Shown: piece after piece, positions 7,686 to 12,880 of the stretch
How the letters are laid out: every line of letters starts with the position of its first letter
How positions within the stretch are numbered: position 1 is the first letter of the stretch
Source: JBFMDH01 sp044868105
GTDB lineage: Bacteria; Acidobacteriota; Blastocatellia; UBA7656
NCBI GenBank assembly: GCA_044868105.1
Contig: JBIOWC010000761.1
Span: forward strand, 1 to 12,880
DNA: 12,880 nucleotides
Reading direction: 5' to 3'
The notes under the pieces: model-generated
What the model was told of the DNA's origin: nothing
Database searches by the model: none
What the model saw: only the letters and a program-made list of their open reading frames with translations
Program-made: the position numbers and the translations under genes

Positions 7686-10058
7686 TCAGGGCTTTGGGCT
7701 GCTTTGCTTCAAAGTTTGCAAGCGCGCTTTGGCCTGTTCGATAGCCGTTGGTTCGGTTGCCTGGGCGATAAACATCTCCCATTCGCTGATGGCATTCACT
7801 TGATTGCCCATTCGTTCGTAAATCAACGCCAGTTCGCGGTGACAATCGGCGCAATTTCCGTCGCTGCCCGCAAGGGCCGTCAACAGCTTGATGCGCGCCT
7901 TCTTTAATTTTCCGGCTTGCGAAAGTCTGCGGGCAATCTGCAGTAATTCTTCGACGCTGTGTTTGGCTTTCAGGCTACGTTGCCGCGCCGCTGCAAGCTC
8001 GATAGCCGTATAGGTCATGGCAGTTTCGCCGCGCGCCCGCGCCAGGGCAAAGGCCGCTTCCTCCGATACGTGATAAAGCTCAAGCGCCAACTCTGCTTCA
8101 TGCGCGGCTTCCGCTTTTTCGCCGCGCGCCAAATGCGCTTCGGCCATCAAGGACCGCGCGTAATAATTATTCGGGTCCCAGCGGACGGCTTCGCGAGCCG
8201 CCATATTCAATTTATCCGTGTCCCCTGCGGTCATCGCCAGTGAGGCGAGCAGCGAGTAATTGATATCCGGCGTGTTGGTATGGGCGAGCGAAAGTTCCGC
8301 GTGTTTGATTGCCAGTTGCAAAGCCTGTTGTTTCAAAACCGCCGCCTCGCCGCTGACTTCGGCAGCGCCTTTGGCGACGCTTTGCGAGATAAGATTTCTC
8401 ACATGGGTATCGAGGGCGCGGGCAAAAAGCAGATCATAGGCGCCGGTCGGCAAGGGACTCGCGGTCACGCGCTCGCCTTGCTGCCTGAGAGTTTCAAAAT
8501 TATTAATAACCGTTGGCGCGAATAATGTCGTCGCGGCCATTTCCGCTCTGAACAAACCCGTGGCATACCAGACAGCCAAAAGCACCAGCGCGCCCGTCAC
8601 CACAGCCAGCAGCGGACGCGCCGGCAGCGAAGACCCACGCGGTTGCTCGTCTTCGCTGGGCGACCCTGTCGCGGATTGATGAACGGCGGCGCGCCGGTTA
8701 ATCAGATTTGCCACCACCACAGCCAGGGCGATAAAGACGAAGAAGTACAAGCCGGTCGCCAGTTGATTGTAGATGAAAAAATTATGCGCGAGCGCGGCTG
8801 AAAAAGCAGCCAGAAGACCAACGGCGACGACCCGCCAGCGCTGGTCTTGCGCTGCGCGCGCGGTGCGCGCGAGCAACCGCACGGTTGAAATAATCAGCAT
8901 CAAATAAAGCGCCCCGCCGAGAAGTCCATAGGAGATGAAATTATCGAGATAGACGTTATGCGAGCTTTCGTTATTCGCTTTGGGCGACAGTTCGGCGAGC
9001 TCTTTCGATTTATAAGCGAGAAATGCTTTACGGAAACCTTCGGGCCCGCATCCGGTCAGCGCATAAGCCGGCAGCATCTTCACCGCGTCACGCCACAATA
9101 ACAGACGTCCGGATGAAGCGAGTCCTTCTTTTCTTAGGGTCTGCACGCGCTCGATGACGCTGCGCGACGCCGGGCTGAACATTAATACCACACCCGCAAT
9201 CACCGCCATTGCCAAAGCCCCCAGACCGCCGCGCACAAGCAGTTGCTGGTTGGCCAACCGGCCGCTGATGGCGGCGCTCTTCCATTCAAAAATCGCAAAG
9301 ACCAGAAGGCCGACCAGGATGCCGACCCAGGCGCCCCGCACCCCGCTGATGAGAATTGCGGTTAGCGATAGCGCGGCGCTCAGGAAGCCTGTGATGCGGG
9401 CAAGGCCGGTTGAGGCAAACGCCAAACCGACGCTGAGCGGGGTCGTATAAAGCAGGAAGTTGCCGAGATAATTTGAATGTCCGAGGCTACTGCATACGCG
9501 GATAACCGAACCGGCCGAGGAGCTGAATGAATAGACACTGGTTGGCAAAAAAGGGTCGCGTCCCAAAAATTGCAGCAGGGCGTAAACGGCAACCAGACCG
9601 CCGGTCGCCGCAATCGCCCACAAGGCGATTGACAACCGGGTTTCCCGCTCACCGATGCCGATGATCAAGGCCACAAAGCAGACCAGAAATCCGAGATGGG
9701 TTATCCAGCCAATGAAGCTGGTGGTGCCAAACAACGATACCATCGGCGCCACGCCAAAGGCCGTTGACAGGGTGAGCGCCGCAACATATAGCGCAAATAA
9801 TTTAACCGGTTTTGCTTTAAGTAAAGACCCATCGCCGCGCTGCTTGTAAAGCGTCTGGGTCAACAAAAACATCAGGACGGATGCGCCGACCAGTAAAAGA
9901 ATAAATTTAGGCAGAGAAAATATAGAGCGCACGGCGGTGCTGAAGACCAGCGGAACAGAGACCAGCAGGGCGACGGATAATCCGAAGAGGCCGTCGCGCC
10001 AGCGGTCAATCATTTCCGCTTGCTTTTTTACAGGTTTCTGCTTTTTCTTCATGGCCAC
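7686..10058 (-). CDS. O-antigen ligase/polymerase-like (Wzy_C) membrane protein with C-terminal TPRs
   Basis: A 790-residue membrane protein of the O-antigen ligase superfamily, likely joining or polymerising undecaprenyl-linked glycan in the periplasm, or transferring it to lipid A or protein. About a dozen hydrophobic helices lie between residues 25 and 500. Family landmarks are GHSNYLGNFL (193-202), the conserved arginine in GVRGAWVG (239-246, Arg241), and a large loop after about 295 with SGRLLLWRDA (316-325), GCGPEGFR (336-343) and SSHNVYLD (365-372, His367). After a last helix at about 483-500 comes a 290-residue soluble tail with TPR-like units, e.g. 598-665 and 735-775, which may bind partner proteins. 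A CADCH sequence (736-740) lies in the tail. The first possible start is GTG 10058, five nt after GGAAA; ATG 10052 is only two codons inside and equally possible. First gene of a two-gene operon with the GT-C transferase. Confidence 0.85.
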   Translation of the reverse strand: MAMKKKQKPVKKQAEMIDRWRDGLFGLSVALLVSVPLVFSTAVRSIFSLPKFILLLVGASVLMFLLTQTLYKQRGDGSLLKAKPVKLFALYVAALTLSTAFGVAPMVSLFGTTSFIGWITHLGFLVCFVALIIGIGERETRLSIALWAIAATGGLVAVYALLQFLGRDPFLPTSVYSFSSSAGSVIRVCSSLGHSNYLGNFLLYTTPLSVGLAFASTGLARITGFLSAALSLTAILISGVRGAWVGILVGLLVFAIFEWKSAAISGRLANQQLLVRGGLGALAMAVIAGVVLMFSPASRSVIERVQTLRKEGLASSGRLLLWRDAVKMLPAYALTGCGPEGFRKAFLAYKSKELAELSPKANNESSHNVYLDNFISYGLLGGALYLMLIISTVRLLARTARAAQDQRWRVVAVGLLAAFSAALAHNFFIYNQLATGLYFFVFIALAVVVANLINRRAAVHQSATGSPSEDEQPRGSSLPARPLLAVVTGALVLLAVWYATGLFRAEMAATTLFAPTVINNFETLRQQGERVTASPLPTGAYDLLFARALDTHVRNLISQSVAKGAAEVSGEAAVLKQQALQLAIKHAELSLAHTNTPDINYSLLASLAMTAGDTDKLNMAAREAVRWDPNNYYARSLMAEAHLARGEKAEAAHEAELALELYHVSEEAAFALARARGETAMTYTAIELAAARQRSLKAKHSVEELLQIARRLSQAGKLKKARIKLLTALAGSDGNCADCHRELALIYERMGNQVNAISEWEMFIAQATEPTAIEQAKARLQTLKQSSPKP

Positions 10059-10228
10059 TCAGCTTTCCAAACTAAATTCGCAAAGCGCCGGACTGGAGAA
10101 AAGTAACAAATCAATGACGTGTTTTTTTGTGATGCGTCACCAGGGATACTGAAGATAAATGATGAAGAAAAACCTCGGTGTACTTTGCGACCTTCAGGTG
10201 AACTTTGTGAAAACTGCAGATAAACATC

Positions 10229-10248
10229 CCGGGCAATTAATTGCCCGG
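10229..10248. terminator. Perfect 20-bp palindrome, possible terminator of the acyl-CoA dehydrogenase gene
   Basis: CCGGGCAATTAATTGCCCGG is perfectly self-complementary over 20 bp and would fold as a stem CCGGGCAA/TTGCCCGG with a TTAA loop. It lies 85 nt past the acyl-CoA dehydrogenase stop and about 170 nt upstream of the ligase gene, all on the minus strand. A short T-rich stretch (GGATGTTTATC) follows on the transcribed strand but is not a proper U-tract. It could instead be a binding site for a dimeric regulator of the glycan operon. The surrounding gap (10059-10333) shows no clear promoter boxes and no other gene. Confidence 0.4.
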
Positions 10249-10333
10249 AGCGGGTCTCACCAAACTCACCCGGAAACAAAATTCACAACCGGCCGATTTT
10301 TTATCTCGCATCACTTGCGACGCTCGCCGTTCT

Positions 10334-11497
10334 TCAAGTTTGTATCGAATATTTCTTGAGTAAATTGCGAGCGATGATTAAGCGTTGCAATTCATTGGTG
10401 CCGCCGCCAATGATCAGTAGCGGCGCATCACGATAGTAGCGTTCAACGGGAAAATCCTTGGCATAACCGTTGCCGCCTAAAATCCGCATGGCTTCCAGCG
10501 AACATTCCTGCGCCGTCTCTGTGGCAAAGAGTTTTGCCATTCCGGCTTCCAGGTCGCAGCGCTCGCCTTTGTCTTTCTTTTCAGCCGCCGAATAAATCAA
10601 CAACCTCGACGCTTCAATCCGGGTAGCCATATCGGCGAGTTTGATTTGAATGGTTTGATGTTCGCAAATCGGTTTACCGAAGGTGCGACGTTGTTGCGAA
10701 TATTTAATCGCTTCTTCAAACGCCGCGCGCGCCACGCCAAGCCCACGCGCCGCGACATTCAAGCGTTCGGCTTCAAGCCCGGTCATCACGTGCTTAAACC
10801 CCTCGCCTTCTTTGCCGCCGATTAAATTTTCCTCAGGCACGCAAAAATCTTCGAACAACAGTTCGCAGGTTTCCAAACTCTTGTAGCCGAGTTTGTCTAT
10901 GTCGCGGCTCACGGTCAGTCCCGGCGCGCCTTTTTCACCGATAAAGGCGCTCATGCCTGTATAAGCGGGCTGCGCGTCTTTATCGGTTTTGGTGAGTATC
11001 AACATCAGTTCGGCGCGTCGCCCGTTGGTTATCCACATCTTCGAGCCGTTGATGAAATAGACTTCGTCGCGGCGCGCGGCGGTGGTTTTAATGGCTTGCA
11101 AATCGGTGCCCGCGTGGGGCTCCGATAGACAAATCGCGCCGCGCTTTTCGCCGCGCGCCATCACCGGCAAATATTTTTGCTTCTGCGCTTCGGTGCCAAA
11201 CCGCGCAATCACATCCGCCATGACGGTGTGGGTGCCGAGTATGCCCGCCAGCCCCATCCACACCCGCGAAATTTCTTCAAATATCATGGCAAAGACCGTA
11301 TAGCTTAAATCCAACCCGCCATAAGCTTCAGGAATGTTGGCGCCAAACAGCCCAAGTTTTTTCATGTCTTCGACGATGGCTTCGGGGTATTCATTCTGAT
11401 GCTCCATCTCTGAAGCCACCGGCGCGACTTCGTTCTCTAAAAATTTTTTAATCGTCGCGATAATCAGTTGCTCTTCTTCGTTCAGTATATAAGCCAT
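10334..11497 (-). CDS. Acyl-CoA dehydrogenase (FAD-dependent), with isovaleryl/long-chain-type active site
   Basis: A 387-residue flavoenzyme that introduces a trans-2,3 double bond into an acyl-CoA thioester and passes electrons to electron-transfer flavoprotein; cytoplasmic. Length is typical. The all-alpha N-terminal domain spans about 5-118. The beta domain carries the FAD/substrate signature LSEPHAGTDL (124-133) and MWITNG (154-159). The C-terminal helical domain has RTFGKPI (271-277), ILGGNGY (339-345) and the terminal GGGTNELQRLIIAR (364-377). In medium- and short-chain enzymes the catalytic glutamate precedes the GT of that last motif; here the residue is Gly. A glutamate sits instead in LEAERL (241-246, Glu244), the position used in isovaleryl- and long-chain acyl-CoA dehydrogenases. 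Chain length or branched-chain preference is not proven. The ATG follows AAGGAG (11506-11511) by 8 nt. A possible -10 box TATAGT lies at 11524-11529 without a good -35. Divergent from the AraC-type regulator. Confidence 0.93.
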   Translation of the reverse strand: MAYILNEEEQLIIATIKKFLENEVAPVASEMEHQNEYPEAIVEDMKKLGLFGANIPEAYGGLDLSYTVFAMIFEEISRVWMGLAGILGTHTVMADVIARFGTEAQKQKYLPVMARGEKRGAICLSEPHAGTDLQAIKTTAARRDEVYFINGSKMWITNGRRAELMLILTKTDKDAQPAYTGMSAFIGEKGAPGLTVSRDIDKLGYKSLETCELLFEDFCVPEENLIGGKEGEGFKHVMTGLEAERLNVAARGLGVARAAFEEAIKYSQQRRTFGKPICEHQTIQIKLADMATRIEASRLLIYSAAEKKDKGERCDLEAGMAKLFATETAQECSLEAMRILGGNGYAKDFPVERYYRDAPLLIIGGGTNELQRLIIARNLLKKYSIQT

Positions 11498-11757
11498 GTG
11501 CTCTTCTCCTTGCGCGGGGCTTGACTATAACACGGCTTTGAAGTTTCAACGAAGTGCAGATGAAGCGATTGTCATCCGGCAATTGGACTTGTTTTATCGG
11601 CTTCACTAAAATGCCCCGCGGCAAAAACCGGGCTTCGATATTTGGCGCGCCAAGCCCCCTTTTCTTAAAGCCCCTTTTCTTATCGAGCTGCAAAATTCAT
11701 CCCTCGAAACCGCGTTGCCACCTCACGGCGGGCGGGCGAAATAAAAAGGGTTCCTTT
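11498..11757. other. Divergent intergenic region between acyl-CoA dehydrogenase and AraC genes
   Basis: The full non-coding spacer runs to 11878 (381 bp) if the small ORF at 11758 is not real. It should carry both divergent promoters. For the dehydrogenase there is a possible minus-strand -10 TATAGT (11524-11529), with the short palindrome TTGAAGTTTCAA (11538-11549) just upstream of it. For the regulator, TTGGAC (11583-11588) and TAAAAT (11607-11612) with an 18-nt spacer is a weak candidate. A near-tandem duplication lies at 11652-11682, and TGACTATTGTCA (11771-11782, 4-bp arms) lies further on inside the small ORF. None is strong enough to name an operator. Confidence 0.45.
11652..11682. repeat. 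Near-tandem duplication of a 15/16-bp word
   Basis: AAGCCCCCTTTTCTTA (11652-11667) is followed directly by AAGCCCCTTTTCTTA (11668-11682); the copies differ only by one C in the homopolymer run. It lies in the divergent spacer. It looks like a recent slippage duplication; a regulatory role is possible but not supported. Confidence 0.6.
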
Positions 11758-11889
11758 ATGAAAGATGATTTGACTATTGTCAGGTCGTTAGGGGATGTTG
11801 TAAGGAATAATGAAGCGTCAATATTTATATTTGCACCCAGCCTGCGAACCCTTAGCGTAATACCAATGGGAGAACCTCATGTCGCATAA
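11758..11889 (+). CDS. Possible 43-residue leader ORF overlapping the AraC gene start
   Basis: An ATG at 11758, preceded by AAGGG (11746-11750) at 7 nt, opens a 43-codon frame whose TAA (11887-11889) lies 11 nt inside the AraC gene in another frame. I do not recognise the product (MKDDLTIVRSLGDVV at its start); there is no signal peptide or known motif, though SIFIFA in the middle is hydrophobic. The frame extends upstream to 11554, but that part lacks a ribosome-binding site. The overlap would allow translational coupling to the regulator. The ORF may equally be chance, because the regulator has its own good ribosome-binding site. Confidence 0.25.
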   Translation: MKDDLTIVRSLGDVVRNNEASIFIFAPSLRTLSVIPMGEPHVA

Positions 11890-12712
11890 ATTACCGGCGG
11901 GCGAATTTTTCGGACAACAATCAAAATCGTTTGAAGTGTTGGGCTTTCACCTCACAGAGAGCCGCTACGTGCCGGGATTGAAACTCCCGCAACATTCGCA
12001 CGAACTGGCAAAATTCTGCTTCGTCATGTCGGGCGATTATCTGGAAACCATCGGCAAGCGCACCTATGCGCGCCGTCCGCTTACTTTGACCTTTCATCCG
12101 CCCGATACCACACACGCTGAAGCGCACCAGGCCGCCGGGCATCACTTCCTGGTTGAAATGGACACCCGCTGGCTCGACTATGCCCGCGAATACACGGCGC
12201 CGCTTGACGCGCCGGTTGAAGCTTCAGATGTCCTGCCGGTGCGGGTGGCGACGCAACTTTATAACGAATTTCGCCATCGCGATTCGGCCTCCCCGCTTGC
12301 CGTTCAAGGGCTGATGCTGGAGCTGCTCGCCGAAACTTCGCGCCGTTTGGTAAAGAGCGCCACCTGCCGACCGCCGCGCTGGTTGCAACAGGTTCGCGAA
12401 GAACTCCATGAGCGATTTCAAGAAAATCTTTCACTGGATGAACTCTCAAAGTCGGCGGGCGTGCACGCCGTCTATCTGGCGCGCGCCTTCAGGCGGTTTC
12501 ACAACTGTACGGTGGGCGAATATGTGCGCGGCTTGCGCATTCAATACGCTTCGTATCAACTCTCGCATACGGACGCGCCGCTGGCAGAGATTGCGACCCG
12601 CGCAGGGTTTGCCGACCAGAGCCATTTTTCACGCCTTTTCAAACGCTCGACCGGTCTGTTGCCGAAAGAGTTTCGTAACACCTTTCGTTCGGGTTCATCC
12701 CATTCCAAATAG
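11879..12712 (+). CDS. AraC-family transcriptional regulator with N-terminal cupin-like domain
   Basis: A 277-residue DNA-binding regulator. The N-terminal half (about 20-100) is a cupin-like sensor with the LPQHSHELAKFCFVMSGDY segment (36-54), where His39 and His41 are in the usual cupin positions, and FHPPDTTHAEAH near 72-83; its ligand is unknown. The C-terminal about 100 residues are the double helix-turn-helix of the AraC/XylS family: LSLDELSKSAGVHAVYLARAF (about 184-204) and APLAEIATRAGFADQSHFSRLFK (233-255), ending with the family-typical TGLLPKEFR. Start ATG 11879 follows GGGAG (11868-11872) by 6 nt. It is the only plus-strand gene and diverges from the acyl-CoA dehydrogenase gene, which makes that gene and itself the simplest candidate targets; this is inference. 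The downstream sequence runs into the 16-bp tandem array only 29 nt after the stop, with no terminator visible. Confidence 0.92.
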   Translation: MSHKLPAGEFFGQQSKSFEVLGFHLTESRYVPGLKLPQHSHELAKFCFVMSGDYLETIGKRTYARRPLTLTFHPPDTTHAEAHQAAGHHFLVEMDTRWLDYAREYTAPLDAPVEASDVLPVRVATQLYNEFRHRDSASPLAVQGLMLELLAETSRRLVKSATCRPPRWLQQVREELHERFQENLSLDELSKSAGVHAVYLARAFRRFHNCTVGEYVRGLRIQYASYQLSHTDAPLAEIATRAGFADQSHFSRLFKRSTGLLPKEFRNTFRSGSSHSK

Positions 12713-12741
12713 GTTTCTCTCGTTCAAGACAGGCCGGCGCG

Positions 12742-12880
12742 AGCGTGCTAGCTTTGCAGCGTGCTAGCTTTGCAGCGTGCTAGCTTTGCAGCGTGCTAGC
12801 TTTGCAGCGTGCTAGCTTTGCAGCGTGCTAGCTTTGCAGCGTGCTAGCTTTGCAGCGTGCTAGCTTTGCAGCGTGCTAGC
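12742..12880. repeat. Perfect 16-bp tandem repeat array, open at the window edge
   Basis: The unit GTGCTAGCTTTGCAGC starts at 12745 and repeats without a single mismatch every 16 bp: eight full copies to 12872, then a half copy to 12880, with three matching bases before the first copy. Each unit contains the palindrome GCTAGC, so neighbouring copies could form 6-bp stems with 10-nt loops on either strand. Because 16 is not a multiple of three and GCTAGC puts a TAG on both strands, every frame on both strands is stopped within 48 nt, so the array cannot encode a repeat protein. There are no spacers, so it is not CRISPR. The true array length is unknown, as it reaches the end of the window. Confidence 0.95.

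Noticed and set aside
7839..7853. c-type cytochrome domain from the CADCH motif
   Set aside because: The residues sit in a TPR-like helix and there is no cytochrome c fold or axial methionine context; kept only as a low-interest finding.
10284..10336. Terminator directly behind the acyl-CoA dehydrogenase stop
   Set aside because: Only a 5-bp stem (TCGCA/TGCGA) is present, and the adjacent homopolymer is an A-run, not a U-run, in the minus-strand transcript.
10334..11497. Catalytically dead acyl-CoA dehydrogenase because the C-terminal glutamate is replaced by Gly
   Set aside because: A glutamate is present at the alternative isovaleryl/long-chain position (Glu244) and the FAD and substrate motifs are intact.
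12081..12449. Minus-strand frame of 122 codons inside the AraC gene
   Set aside because: It is antisense to a well-conserved AraC/cupin protein, with no ribosome-binding site and no recognisable motif.
12742..12880. CRISPR array or repeat-protein gene at the right edge
   Set aside because: The 16-bp units are directly adjacent with no spacers, no cas gene is present, and TAG stops occur in all frames of both strands within 48 nt.
1..12880. Defence island, prophage, transposon or natural-product cluster
   Set aside because: No nuclease, toxin-antitoxin, integrase, transposase, phage structural or assembly-line gene is encoded; all long frames are accounted for by common housekeeping or envelope families.

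Overview
The window looks like chromosome from a Gram-negative environmental bacterium, most likely an acidobacterium (Blastocatellia-like). This is inferred from gene content: a DUF1800/DUF1501 pair, an S9 peptidase with a periplasmic-type signal, a Wzy-type ligase carrying TPRs, a moderate GC content and long structured intergenic spacers. No rRNA, tRNA, transposase, phage gene or CRISPR is visible, so the lineage is not proven.

Layout, left to right. Positions 1-105 hold the 3' flank of the first gene with a perfect GC-rich hairpin at the very edge. An exported S9-family prolyl oligopeptidase-like peptidase (106-2244, minus) follows, with a near-consensus sigma-70-type promoter (2293-2321). 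The 363-bp spacer after it carries two large imperfect palindromes. Next is a two-gene operon on the minus strand, DUF1800 then DUF1501 (5641 down to 2608). It is tightly coupled: 4 nt separate the stop and start codons, and both genes use the same ribosome-binding octamer at the same distance. A 393-bp spacer then holds the upstream region of that operon. A second minus-strand operon (10058 down to 6035) encodes an O-antigen ligase/polymerase-like protein with a TPR tail and a GT-C (family 39-like) membrane glycosyltransferase; both point to assembly of a surface glycan or glycoprotein. An acyl-CoA dehydrogenase (10334-11497, minus) and an AraC-family regulator (11879-12712, plus) are divergently transcribed across a 381-bp spacer. 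That spacer contains a possible 43-codon leader ORF overlapping the regulator start. The window ends inside a perfect 16-bp tandem repeat array (12742-12880).

How the genes work together: three functional units are visible. These are periplasmic protein or peptide turnover (S9 peptidase, plus the exported DUF1800/DUF1501 pair of unknown biochemical role), surface glycan assembly (ligase and GT-C transferase), and acyl-CoA oxidation beside a ligand-responsive regulator. Nothing in the sequence ties the three units into one system. I did not find a convincing undescribed defence or biosynthetic system. The most unusual structures are the 16-bp array, the paired palindromes at 2395-2589 and the repeats upstream of the DUF1800 operon.
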